DNA from: Candidatus Bathyarchaeota archaeon
Lineage (GTDB): Archaea > Thermoproteota > Bathyarchaeia > TCS64
Assembly (NCBI GenBank): GCA_020346605.1
Contig: CP070784.1
Span: 761,866 to 812,780, forward strand
Length of the DNA stretch: 50,915 nucleotides
Reading direction: 5' to 3'
Below are positions 31,253 through 39,254 of this stretch, in pieces. Below the pieces are notes generated by a model. The model saw only the letters and a list, made by a program, of their open reading frames with translations. It was not told where the DNA came from and did not search any database. The translations under genes were made by a program, and so were the position numbers. How positions within the stretch are numbered: position 1 is the first letter of the stretch; each line of letters starts with the position of its first letter.

Positions 31253-31400
31253 CAGCGTTTCCTAACGTACCGAACCGGACGCTGACGTATAAAACTAGCG
31301 AGCAGCTCCGTGGAAGCAGTGGAGCTTGGGTCGGATCGGCTCCTATTAAGACAAGAGATATCTGGTACCCTAGCACATAGCTCGGTAACGGGGTGCTCGG

Positions 31401-32228
31401 ATGGGGAACGTGGCGATTACGCTTTCTTCTTCGGATCAGGCTGGTGCTAACATGCTCGGTGCTTTCAGGGAAATGGGCTTCGAGACGACTAAAAGGGATG
31501 GAGTACTGAGGATGGGCGACATCTTCCTCGTCGTCGTGGACCCGCTCATCGTGCCGGAGGAGAGGTACAAGACCCCCAAAGAGCCAGACCCCTACCCCGC
31601 CGACTACGATTTCCTGGCCGGTGCCCTCGACCTCGAATACTACGTGGTGGCCTCCCGCCACTGGGCGCGCAGCGGAAAGCCCAGCCTCACCGTCCACCCG
31701 ACTGGGAACTTCGGGAAGGCTATGTACGGCGGTCGCCCCCGGGAGCTCCAGAGGACGCTCGCCAACCCGATGAGGGACGTGTTCCTGGAGCTGAAGGCCG
31801 AACCTCCCAAGGGCTTCGAGGTCTCCATGGAGGCGACCCACCACTCCCCCACCCAGTTCGAGACCCCTATGTTCTTCGCCGAGCTCGGCAGCGACCTCAA
31901 GCGTTGGCAGGACGAGTCCACGGGGCGGTACCTGGCGGAGGCCATCGTCAAGGGGATCAGAGCGAGAGGCAGGGCCCCTGTCGCAGTGGGGTTCGGCGGG
32001 GGGCACTACTGCCCAACCTTCACTGTGCTGGAGGAGGAGACCGCGTTCGGCCACATCGCAGCCAAGTACTCCCTGGACCTGCTGACCCCCGAGCTCATCG
32101 GGCAGATGCTGGAGCGCACCGTGGACGGCGTCGAGAGGGCCGTCCTGGACAAGGGTCTCAGGGGCCACCATAGGAAGAAGGTGGAGGTCGCCCTGAAGAA
32201 GCTGGAAGTACACATCGAGGACCGCTGA
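31401..32228 (+). CDS. dtdA: D-aminoacyl-tRNA deacylase (DTD2/GEK1 family)
   Basis: The 275-residue protein shows the archaeal and plant DTD2 pattern: ITLSSSDQAGANM at the start, FLVVVDPLIVP, YYVVASRHWARSGKPSLTVH, HPTGNFGKAMYGG, MEATHHSPTQFETPMFF and VGFGGGHYCPTF. It releases D-amino acids, or N-acetaldehyde adducts, from mischarged tRNA, thus protecting translation. The proximity to thrS and asnS genes may be coincidental. ATG 31401 is the only convincing start. It is convergent with the glycosylase gene, with seven bases between the stops. Confidence 0.93.
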   Translation: MGNVAITLSSSDQAGANMLGAFREMGFETTKRDGVLRMGDIFLVVVDPLIVPEERYKTPKEPDPYPADYDFLAGALDLEYYVVASRHWARSGKPSLTVHPTGNFGKAMYGGRPRELQRTLANPMRDVFLELKAEPPKGFEVSMEATHHSPTQFETPMFFAELGSDLKRWQDESTGRYLAEAIVKGIRARGRAPVAVGFGGGHYCPTFTVLEEETAFGHIAAKYSLDLLTPELIGQMLERTVDGVERAVLDKGLRGHHRKKVEVALKKLEVHIEDR

Positions 32229-32235
32229 AAGGCGG

Positions 32236-32820
32236 CTATCTCGACTTGAACGCGCTCCCCTCGATGAAGAACCTCAGCTCCCGGGGGAGGTCTCTGGTCA
32301 CCCCGATCCTGTGTGAGCTCCCGATCTCGAAGGCTTCATCGCTGCCCTCGACCACGGTCAACTCGCCGCCCGCTTTGGTTACATCTACTCCGTGGAGCTC
32401 CTTGCCCACATCGAGGGCCCTCGCCAGCTTGCCCGGACCGTTGGCCAGCCGCTTGAGCTCCGAGACGCCCCTGTTCACGAACATCCTGTCGATACCATCG
32501 ACGGGCTCAAGCGCCCTGATCAGGACGGCCCCCACCTCGCCTGCCGCGTGGGCGACGATGTTGAGCAGCCACCAGCTGTGCACCATGTAGATGAACAGCC
32601 TGCCAGGCTCGTCGAACATGACGGCGTTGTAGCTCTTCCTCCCCCTGTAGGCCCTGGAGGCCGGATCTGCGTCGCCGTAGTAGGCCTCCGTCTCGACGAT
32701 CCTCCCCGTCAGGGCGCCATCAGGGGTCTTCCGCACTAGGGCCTTCCCGAGTAGGTCCTGGGCCACCTGCGCCGTGTCCCTGGCGTAGAACTCCCTGCCG
32801 AGGGGCGTCCTCTCCTCCAT
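32236..32820 (-). CDS. 3-methyladenine DNA glycosylase (MPG/AAG type)
   Basis: The 194-residue product matches the AAG/MPG glycosylase family: FYARDTAQVAQDLLGKALVR, the catalytic Glu in GRIVETEAYYGDADPASRAY, AVMFDEPGRLFIYMVHSWW, and NGPGKLARALDV toward the C-terminus. It removes alkylated and deaminated purines in base excision repair. It starts 13 bases after the DUF72-SWIM gene stop, so the two are likely co-transcribed. Start ATG 32820; length is normal for the family. Confidence 0.92.
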   Translation of the reverse strand: MEERTPLGREFYARDTAQVAQDLLGKALVRKTPDGALTGRIVETEAYYGDADPASRAYRGRKSYNAVMFDEPGRLFIYMVHSWWLLNIVAHAAGEVGAVLIRALEPVDGIDRMFVNRGVSELKRLANGPGKLARALDVGKELHGVDVTKAGGELTVVEGSDEAFEIGSSHRIGVTRDLPRELRFFIEGSAFKSR

Positions 32821-32833
32821 GTGATCCCTTTCC

Positions 32834-34012
32834 TCAGGCGGCCTCGAACTTCCAGCTCTCCCTGTTCTCCCACATATCCGCGAGGAAACGCTCCGCCTGC
32901 CCCGGGGGGAGGGCCATCAGGAGCTTGACGATGTGCTTGCAGAGCCTCGCCTGGTCCGCCCCCTTCCTCCAGTCGTCGCAGTTGTGCCTGAGCACCCTGG
33001 CCCCGGCGTCGATGTCGATAAAGTAGTCCCTGATCTCTGACTGGACCCGGTCCCCCGAGCTGGCGTTGATCGTCAGCTCGTCGTCTCCGATCTTCTCTGC
33101 TCTTGAGATGCGGGCCGTCGTGGTGAAGCTGGCGATGCGGTCTGCGATGCTGAGCCCCTCCCCTGTGGACTTAAACGCCTCGAGGGGCTGCACCCCCCGG
33201 GGCCTGGGGCCCTGCTTCCGGTGCTCCACGATCTTCTTGAGTGCTTCCTTCTGCTCCGGGGTCTCCCTGTTGAGCATGGAGAGGATCTCCACGGCGTTCT
33301 TCACGGCGTTGGCGCTGTAGTGGTTGTTGAAGTAGCCGTACGTCTTACGGGCCTTCATCGTCGTCTCCTCCACCTTGGGCAGCCAGGACTCGAGCTCCTC
33401 GGGGGTGTACTCGTAGTTGTACCAGGGTCGGGTGCCGTGGCCGTGCCATCTGACGTAGGCGAAGTCCGCCGTGACGTGGATATCCGGCGGGAGCAGGGGC
33501 TCGTCTACGATGGTGTAGGCCACGTTGTGCCTCTCCAGGATGCTGTAGGTCTCTGGGTTGAGCCACGATTTGTTCCTGAACTCCACGGCCCACTCGTACT
33601 CGTCTGGCAGGACCTCCAGATAGCTCTCCAGGGCTCCGGCGTGTTCGTCGAAGTTGAACTTGGGCCTCAGCTGGATGAGGATGGGCCCCAGCTTCCCGGA
33701 GCGGTACAGTGGATTTAGTAGGTTGAGGAACCTCCCGGTGTCCCCCTCCACGTCCTCGTCGAGGCTCAGCCACTTCTCGTGGGTGATGACCTGGGGGAGC
33801 TTGAGCGCGAAGACGAAGACCTCCGGGCTGCTCCTGTTCCAACCCTCAACCATGCGGGGCGACGGGTACCTGTAGAAGGTGCTGTTCACCTCGGTGGTGT
33901 CGAAGACCTTGGTGTAGGCCGTGAACATCCCCTTCTTCTTGTCGTAGAAGGGGCCGACCCACTCGTCATAGTACCAGCCGCTGGTCCCGATCCTGAGGCT
34001 CAAACCGCTCAC
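32834..34012 (-). CDS. DUF72 (TIM-barrel-like) protein with C-terminal SWIM-type zinc finger
   Basis: Residues 1 to about 245 are a DUF72 domain: RIGTSGWYYDEWVGPFYD, TTEVNSTFYRYPS, FVFALKLP, WAVEFRNKSWLN, YVRWHGHGTR and TYGYFNNHYSANAVKNA. DUF72 proteins are YecE-like; no biochemical role is settled. The remaining 145 residues include FTTTARISRAEKIG and HNCDDWRKGADQARLCKHIV. The latter is a SWIM-like zinc motif (C-x-n-C-x-H), used for DNA, RNA or protein binding. The fusion and the operon with a DNA glycosylase suggest work on damaged nucleic acid. Start is ATG 34012. Confidence 0.85.
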   Translation of the reverse strand: MSGLSLRIGTSGWYYDEWVGPFYDKKKGMFTAYTKVFDTTEVNSTFYRYPSPRMVEGWNRSSPEVFVFALKLPQVITHEKWLSLDEDVEGDTGRFLNLLNPLYRSGKLGPILIQLRPKFNFDEHAGALESYLEVLPDEYEWAVEFRNKSWLNPETYSILERHNVAYTIVDEPLLPPDIHVTADFAYVRWHGHGTRPWYNYEYTPEELESWLPKVEETTMKARKTYGYFNNHYSANAVKNAVEILSMLNRETPEQKEALKKIVEHRKQGPRPRGVQPLEAFKSTGEGLSIADRIASFTTTARISRAEKIGDDELTINASSGDRVQSEIRDYFIDIDAGARVLRHNCDDWRKGADQARLCKHIVKLLMALPPGQAERFLADMWENRESWKFEAA

Positions 34013-34077
34013 AGGTTAGGCTTATGTGGAGGCCGCAATAAAGATTCTGTGGGTGAACCGGGATAAGCGTCAGGATC

Positions 34078-34443
34078 ATGAAGCTCTCGGAGGTGCCGGG
34101 GGTCGAGGTCGACGAGGAGGGGTTCAGCGGCGTCAACAGCGTCTGGGCGGTGCTCAAGAGGGAGGACATCGTAGGATTCTCCAGCCGCATCTTCCGCATG
34201 GAGCCCGGGGGGCACACCGCAATGCACTCCCACGACAGGGAGCACGTCGCCGTCGTCATCAAGGGCGGATGCAGGATAGAGGCTGGTCAAGAGATGTTGG
34301 AGGCCGGGGAGGGGAGCGTCATCGCCATCCCCTCGGGTGTCCCCCACAAGTTCTCCAACGTCAACCCGGAGAGGATCGTACTGCTCATCATGAACTTCTT
34401 CAAGGAGCATGATGATTCAGAACAACAAGATTATGAGAACTAG
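34078..34443 (+). CDS. Cupin-domain protein
   Basis: The 121-residue product is a single cupin barrel. Motif 1 is GGHTAMHSHDREHVAVVIKG, with the two His and the Glu for metal binding, and motif 2 is GSVIAIPSGVPHKFSNV with the last His. Such proteins act as small metal-dependent enzymes or sugar binders. It starts at ATG 34078, 65 bp from the divergent DUF72 gene, with TATA-like CAATAAAGAT at about 34036-34045. No neighbouring pathway defines the substrate. Confidence 0.88.
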   Translation: MKLSEVPGVEVDEEGFSGVNSVWAVLKREDIVGFSSRIFRMEPGGHTAMHSHDREHVAVVIKGGCRIEAGQEMLEAGEGSVIAIPSGVPHKFSNVNPERIVLLIMNFFKEHDDSEQQDYEN

Positions 34444-34590
34444 GCTCTGGATCCAGCCATCCTCTCTACGACGTTGATAGCCCACGCCTCGTCGGGCTTC
34501 CGTATCAAGTTTACTGAACGCCGTTTCTTCACGATTTATTATCGAGGACGTTCGAGAACTCCCAGGCGTACCCGGGCGGAAAGAGAAGCC

Positions 34591-34737
34591 ATGAGCGCGA
34601 TGATTTGCATCGGTGAGGGTCTGGAGACCTTCATGTTTCTGACGACCTTCCTCATGGTGTTCCTGCCTAGTATGTGGGCCGCGTACGAGGGGGTCAAGAC
34701 CCTCGTCAAATGGTTCAGGATGAGACTCAGCGCTTAG
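34591..34737 (+). CDS. Small membrane protein (48 aa)
   Basis: From ATG 34591, the frame encodes MSAMICIGEGLETFMFLTTF, then LMVFLPSMWAAYEGVKTLVK and the basic end WFRMRLSA. It has one or two membrane helices joined by a Pro-containing turn. A TATA-like GATTTATTATCG lies at about 34534-34545, leaving a leader of about 20-25 nt with AAGAGAAG (34581-34588) before the ATG. The frame is also open upstream to 34474, but that part is basic and not gene-like. No family is recognised. Confidence 0.45.
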   Translation: MSAMICIGEGLETFMFLTTFLMVFLPSMWAAYEGVKTLVKWFRMRLSA

Positions 34738-34763
34738 GGCTCGGTCGCCCTGAATTTCACCCG

Positions 34764-35066
34764 TCAGATTCTCTCAAGCTTGAAGATCACGGGTCTCAGG
34801 CCGTCCGAGCACGAGGAGACCATCTCGCCCTTCTTCTTCATCCATGGGAAGTCCCCGCCCAGAGCCAGGTGGACCACGTCCCTCTGGATGTCCGCCCACG
34901 CCCAGCTGCAGAACCCCTCGGGCATGCTCATGTTCTTGGAGACGAACTCCTCTCCCACCTCGACGAGGGCGCAGGACGGTATGGCGCTCTCCGAGGCGTA
35001 CTCCTCGTAAACTTCATCGGTGCTGATCTTCTTCAGCACTGTTATCTTCACGTCGTCGAATGGCAT
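34764..35066 (-). CDS. TIGR04076 family protein
   Basis: The 100-residue product starts MPFDDVKITVLKKIST, contains the central FCSWAWADIQRDVVHLALGG and ends SSCSDGLRPVIFKLERI, the same order as the family member at 7113-7460. Both have the amphipathic central helix with a Cys and the terminal C-x-D-x-x-x-P-V-x-F strand. ATG 35066 follows AGAGGTG; the TATA box (GATATATC, about 35096-35103 on this strand) is 30-37 bp upstream. Function unknown. It is divergent from the HAD gene. Confidence 0.8.
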   Translation of the reverse strand: MPFDDVKITVLKKISTDEVYEEYASESAIPSCALVEVGEEFVSKNMSMPEGFCSWAWADIQRDVVHLALGGDFPWMKKKGEMVSSCSDGLRPVIFKLERI

Positions 35067-35095
35067 CTCGACACCTCTTCAGGTTACGACACCGT

Positions 35096-35153
35096 GATAT
35101 ATCAAATCTGTCTCGGAGGCCCCCTCGACCCGGAAATCGGGGCCTATAATTTA
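35096..35153. promoter_or_regulatory. Divergent promoter, TIGR04076 and HAD genes
   Basis: A minus-strand TATA (GATATATC, about 35096-35103) serves the TIGR04076 gene, and a plus-strand TATA (CTATAATTTA, 35144-35153) lies 27-36 bp before the HAD ATG. Both are strong matches. Confidence 0.55.
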
Positions 35154-35179
35154 TCCATCGTGCCGCGCATAGGAACGTC

Positions 35180-35836
35180 ATGGAATTCATCGAGGTCGTC
35201 AGCTTCGACATGGAGAAAACACTCATAGACAGCGGCTTCAGCGACCTGATCTGGGAGGACGACATACCTCGCCTGTACGGGGAGAGGCACGGGCTCGACT
35301 TCGCGACGGCCAAGCGGAGGGTGCTGGACGCGTACGGGGAGATAGGTGACGGGCAGCCCGAGTGGTACGACGTGGATTACTGGTTCCGCAGGTTCGGGCT
35401 CTCCGGGGACTGGAGGGAGCTGCTGAGTGGGAGGAGCGGCGACGTTCGTGTGTTCCCTGAGGTCCCCGGGGTCCTTGAACGCATAAGCGACAGGTATCGC
35501 GTCATCATCTCCTCCAACACGATAAGGGAGTTCCTCGAAGTCCAGCTCGCAACGCTCCCCGACGTGTTCTCCCACGTCTTCTCCGCCCCATCCGATTACG
35601 GGACGGTGAAGAACGATGCGTTTTATGGGAAGATCTACAACCTCCTGGGGGTCCGGCCCAGCGCCGTGGTACACGTGGGTGACAGCTGGAAGTTTGACTA
35701 CAAGGCCGCAGTCAAGGGGGGTGTTACCGCTTTCCACTTGGACCGCTCTGGAGAGTCTGAGGGTGAACATGTCGTCCACGACCTCCAGGAGTTCGAGGTC
35801 ATGTTAAATCGACTTGAGGATAAAGGTCTAGAATGA
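35180..35836 (+). CDS. HAD-superfamily hydrolase
   Basis: The 218-residue protein shows HAD motif I as SFDMEKTLIDSG, motif II as IISSNT, the motif III Lys in TVKND and motif IV as VVHVGDSWKFDYKAA. The helical cap (LIWEDDIPRLYGERHGLD) follows motif I. The second acidic residue of motif I is Glu (DxE), where most phosphatases have Asp; I recall similar DxEGT-type archaeal members, so this may be a family feature. The substrate is unknown. ATG 35180 has a TATA box 27-36 bp upstream. Confidence 0.88.
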   Translation: MEFIEVVSFDMEKTLIDSGFSDLIWEDDIPRLYGERHGLDFATAKRRVLDAYGEIGDGQPEWYDVDYWFRRFGLSGDWRELLSGRSGDVRVFPEVPGVLERISDRYRVIISSNTIREFLEVQLATLPDVFSHVFSAPSDYGTVKNDAFYGKIYNLLGVRPSAVVHVGDSWKFDYKAAVKGGVTAFHLDRSGESEGEHVVHDLQEFEVMLNRLEDKGLE

Positions 35837-35891
35837 GTGATTCAAATTCAGAATTCCTATAACGGTGGCGCACGTGATATCCAAGCATAAA

Positions 35892-37187
35892 ATGAGATCT
35901 CAGTGCCCGGTAGGGGCCGTCCTCACCCTGTTGATTATTGCGGTGGTCGTAGCCGTCCCGCCATCCTCGTGTGAGTCCTCCTACACGCCGCTGGAGCTGA
36001 CCTTCGTGGTCTACGCTGACGGCTACGTGACGGTGGACTACTTCTGCGACGTCGATCCAACTAAGGTGGAGGTGAACGTCTCCCTGTTCGGCTCGCTGTA
36101 CGAGGACGTGCTGGTGGAGGACCAGGACGGTCTTCCTCTGGACTATTCTTCGATAGATGGCGGAGTCGTCGTGGACACCATCGGCGCGGCCTCCGTGCTC
36201 ATCTCCTACGTCACCACGGACCTGACCGGGAAGGCTGGGCAGATCTGGGCCTTCACCGTGGACACGCCGACGCCTACATCCGTCATCCTTCCTCCAGGGG
36301 CCACGATCTGGTCCCTTAACACCGTTCCGCAGGCGATGGGCACCATCGACGACAGCCTGTTGCTGCTGATGCCCGCCGGCGAGTTGGACGTCTCCTACAC
36401 GATAGGGCTGGTGGGAACCAGGGAACATGCACTGGCGCTGATCAGGGACGCCGAGGAGGAGATCGAGGCCATCCAGGAGGAGGGGGTGCTGACGCCGGAG
36501 GCCGACGAACTCCTCCTACAGGCTTACAGCGAACTCGATGCTGGAAGATACCCCGAAGCAGAGTCCCTCGCCGAGCAGGCCAAGACCGCTGCGGAGGGCA
36601 CCCGAGCCGTAGCGTCATCTGCCGAAGCGGCGATCGCAACCGCGGGCGCGACCATCGCGGCGGCAGAAGCCGTCGGAGCCACTGTGGGCCTTGAGAACGC
36701 CAAGAGCCTGCTCCAGTACGCTGAAGAAGAATTCGCTGTAGGGGACTACGAGGATGCCCAGGTAACCGCCGAACAAGCCAGATCCATCGCCGCAGACGCC
36801 GAGAAGCCCTCTGAGACGGGAATTCCTGTGACATGGCTGTACGCCGGGGCTGGCATCGTCGCCGTGGCTCTGGTCGCCACTTACTTCCTCCGGGGCAGAC
36901 GGCGCCGGCCCGAGGTCGAGGTCAGGCACAGCTTCGACTTGAACGCCCTCTTCGAGGCCCACCCGACCCTGAGGATGGACGACAGGGAGGTGATCCGTTT
37001 CCTGGCCGAGAAGGGCGGAGAGGCCTTCGCCGCCGAGGTCAGGGAGCGCTTCGACATGCCCAGGACCAGCCTGTGGAGGATGATCAGGCGCCTTGAGGGG
37101 GAGGGCGTAGTGGAGGTCCAGACCATAGGCGGGCAGAGCCTCGTCAGGATACTTGGGATCTACAGATCCGGGGGTGCAGGGGGGTGA
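35892..37187 (+). CDS. Membrane-anchored winged-helix regulator with external sensor and coiled coil
   Basis: From ATG 35892 the product has 431 residues: a signal peptide or N-terminal anchor (CPVGAVLTLLIIAVVVAVP), an external beta domain of about 170 residues (LELTFVVYADGYVTVDYFC), then an Ala/Glu-rich helical segment (ESLAEQAKTAAEGTRAVASS). Next come a TM helix (VTWLYAGAGIVAVALVATYF), a basic stop-transfer (RGRRRR), and an intracellular winged-helix domain (DDREVIRFLAEKGGEAFAAE, FDMPRTSLWRMIRRLEGEGV). This is a one-component, membrane-spanning transcription factor design. A GTG at 35865 is an alternative start; TATA-like CCTATAAC at 35856-35863 favours the ATG. The next gene begins close to or overlapping its stop. 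Confidence 0.8.
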   Translation: MRSQCPVGAVLTLLIIAVVVAVPPSSCESSYTPLELTFVVYADGYVTVDYFCDVDPTKVEVNVSLFGSLYEDVLVEDQDGLPLDYSSIDGGVVVDTIGAASVLISYVTTDLTGKAGQIWAFTVDTPTPTSVILPPGATIWSLNTVPQAMGTIDDSLLLLMPAGELDVSYTIGLVGTREHALALIRDAEEEIEAIQEEGVLTPEADELLLQAYSELDAGRYPEAESLAEQAKTAAEGTRAVASSAEAAIATAGATIAAAEAVGATVGLENAKSLLQYAEEEFAVGDYEDAQVTAEQARSIAADAEKPSETGIPVTWLYAGAGIVAVALVATYFLRGRRRRPEVEVRHSFDLNALFEAHPTLRMDDREVIRFLAEKGGEAFAAEVRERFDMPRTSLWRMIRRLEGEGVVEVQTIGGQSLVRILGIYRSGGAGG

Positions 37188-37249
37188 AACAGCTGTTCCG
37201 TTTCGTTCCTCCGGGTTCCTCTAATTCGACCCCTGCTACCATTATAGCG

Positions 37250-38596
37250 GTGAAAGACGTGAGTTTCAGGCGTTTAATGGCGCTCCTCGTCATAGCGCTC
37301 GTCGCCGTGCCCACCTCCACAGTCCAGGGTGCAAGCACCAAGATCAACGACAGCGTCACCGTAACCTACATACCAGGTCCCGTGGTGGAACTGTCCGCAA
37401 AGGCATTGGTGGCCGTAAACGCTTCGACTTACAATTATCAACACATAGCTGAGGGGCTCCTGGCCCAAGCTGAGAAAGCACGTGAGAGGCTTGAAGAGGC
37501 CTTTGGGCGTCTGCAGGATGTCAATGTGAGCTTGGAAGCGAGGGAGATCCATCAGCTCGCTCTCAATATCACGCAGGAGGCACAGCAGCTGATGCTGGAG
37601 GGCAACCACACCGTCGCAGCCGAGAGGGCCCTCCAAGCATTGAGGTACTACGGCGAAGCCATGGTCCGCCTGCAGGGGGCCCTCCAGGAGGAGATGCCCG
37701 AGTCGGTGAGGGAGGGTGCCGAGGAGGCGCTGGGCATCGGAGTCTCCGTGAGGAGGGGGTATGCCTTCCTGGAGAAGCTAAACGCCTTGGTCGACAGGAT
37801 TGAGGAGGATGGCCGCGACGTCTCTGCGGCGAGGGAGTACATCAGTCAGATACGCGAGCGTCTGGGGGCTGCCTCAGCCGACCTAGAGGAGGGGCTCATC
37901 GACGAGGCTAAGCGTGAGCTCGCCGAGGCCAGGACCCAGCTGGGCAGGGCGAACGGGTTCGTACAGGCGAAGATGAAGGAGATCAAGGAGATCAGGACTG
38001 AGAACTTCATGCAGCAGGTACGGAGCCGCATCCAGGACCTGGAGGACAAGATCGACCAAGTCGCTGTGCGCCTCGAGGCCACGAACACCTTGAGAGCTAA
38101 GGAGGCCCTCAACCAGGCCATGGAGAGGATCAGGCAGATGGAGAACCGCTTCACCGGGGCCAACGTGGAGGAGGCCCTGAACGAGCTGAAGGGGGCGGTA
38201 AACAGGATCGAGTATGGCCTAGACGAGCTCGACGGCTCCGGGACCTCGGTCCAGATCAGGGCCATATACCAGGTCAAGGCGAGGCTCCAAGTGCTGCATG
38301 AGACAGCCAGTCGCCTGGAGAGCCGCGGCATGGACGCCTCTAGAGTGAGGACCGAGCTCGCCAAGACCGAGGGGCTCCTGAACAGCATGATGGAGCAGCT
38401 CAGGCGAGGGGACACGGACGCCGTGGACGACCTGCTCGCCAGAGCCAGGGAGTCCTTCGAGGGCCTGAAGGACGACGTTGAGCCCACCCGCAGCCAGACC
38501 GAGGAGAACATCAAGGAGCACATAAAGGAACTCCTCGACGCAGCGAACACCGATGCGACCAGCGACACCGAGCCTAGCCTCACACCCACGGATTGA
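37250..38596 (+). CDS. Secreted coiled-coil protein paired with membrane regulator
   Basis: The product (about 448 residues from GTG 37250) has a signal peptide (RRLMALLVIALVAVPTSTVQ), a short beta region (KINDSVTVTYIPGPVVELS) and then about 370 residues of long helix with heptad-like spacing (QAEKARERLEEAFGRLQDVN, RSRIQDLEDKIDQVAVRLEA). It ends in a Ser/Thr/Asp tail without a TM anchor. The frame is open from a GTG at 37184 that overlaps the TGA of the upstream gene (GTGA), so translational coupling is possible; 37250 or 37259 gives a better signal peptide. Its helical style resembles the coiled part of the upstream regulator, so the two may interact outside the cell. Confidence 0.72.
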   Translation: MKDVSFRRLMALLVIALVAVPTSTVQGASTKINDSVTVTYIPGPVVELSAKALVAVNASTYNYQHIAEGLLAQAEKARERLEEAFGRLQDVNVSLEAREIHQLALNITQEAQQLMLEGNHTVAAERALQALRYYGEAMVRLQGALQEEMPESVREGAEEALGIGVSVRRGYAFLEKLNALVDRIEEDGRDVSAAREYISQIRERLGAASADLEEGLIDEAKRELAEARTQLGRANGFVQAKMKEIKEIRTENFMQQVRSRIQDLEDKIDQVAVRLEATNTLRAKEALNQAMERIRQMENRFTGANVEEALNELKGAVNRIEYGLDELDGSGTSVQIRAIYQVKARLQVLHETASRLESRGMDASRVRTELAKTEGLLNSMMEQLRRGDTDAVDDLLARARESFEGLKDDVEPTRSQTEENIKEHIKELLDAANTDATSDTEPSLTPTD

Positions 38597-38659
38597 GCTG
38601 GCCCTCTTCCCCGCAGAGGACGTCCCCGGCTTCATGTGTTAGATGTCCGCGGAGAGGGT

Positions 38660-38667
38660 TTATTTAT
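38660..38667 (+). promoter_or_regulatory. TATA box for ATC-hydrolase-like gene
   Basis: TTATTTAT lies about 31-38 bp before ATG 38698, which is therefore preferred over the in-frame ATG at 38680. Confidence 0.45.
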
Positions 38668-38697
38668 GCTCGGAGCCCAATGAGGGTTCTGAGCTTT

Positions 38698-39222
38698 ATG
38701 GTCGACTCAGATGTCGAGATGGTCCCCCTGAGCGAGGCGGAGAACGAGGTCAAGGTCGTCACGCAGAGGCTGACGCTCCTGCACCTGGCCTACGCGAGGA
38801 CATTGGTGGACGAGTTGGGATGGGAGAAGGGCAAGCAGCTCGTGCTGAACGCAATCAAGGAGTACGCGAGGCGGGTCGCCGAGAGGACCGAGCAGGGCCA
38901 CCAGAGCCTCCCCAAGTATGGGTTCTGGGAGAGGCGGGAAGGGAAGCCCCAGCTATGCGAACTCGGGAAGCTGGTGCTGGAGTACGGCGAGATGGACATA
39001 GGGAGCCTCTACTGCCTCATAGACCCGGCCAAGACCATGCACGCCAACCCCGACGAGAAGCTCGTGCACACAAAGTGCCTCACCGTCGGCGACTCGCACT
39101 GCGAGTTCAAGACCGTCCCCACCACCCGGGAGGACAGGGAGGACCTCTTCGGCGAGGGCAGGGATTGGTCCCACGTAGACCCCAGGCTGGACGAATACTA
39201 TCGAGAGAAAAAGGGACCTTGA
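38698..39222 (+). CDS. L-2-amino-thiazoline-4-carboxylate hydrolase-like protein
   Basis: The 174-residue product has a helical first half (VVTQRLTLLHLAYARTLVDE) and a second half ending in the signature VHTKCLTVGDSHCEFKTVPT. That Cys- and His-containing strand pair (C-x-G-D-x-x-C-x-F) is typical of the ATC-hydrolase-like family (PF14196), related to V4R and bacteriochlorophyll-reductase-like small-molecule sensors. It may bind a ligand rather than hydrolyse thiazoline. No partner gene is obvious. The start is set by the TATA box; a longer version from 38680 is possible. Confidence 0.72.
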   Translation: MVDSDVEMVPLSEAENEVKVVTQRLTLLHLAYARTLVDELGWEKGKQLVLNAIKEYARRVAERTEQGHQSLPKYGFWERREGKPQLCELGKLVLEYGEMDIGSLYCLIDPAKTMHANPDEKLVHTKCLTVGDSHCEFKTVPTTREDREDLFGEGRDWSHVDPRLDEYYREKKGP

Positions 39223-39254
39223 GGGCCTGATTCTCAGAAGGGCTTCGGTTCCCT

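Noticed and set aside
34474..34590. N-terminal extension of the small membrane protein at 34591
   Set aside because: The extra residues are Arg/Ser-rich and lie upstream of the likely promoter.
37184..37249. Longer N-terminus for the secreted coiled-coil protein
   Set aside because: It would place about 22 polar residues before the signal peptide; kept as an alternative because its GTG overlaps the upstream TGA.
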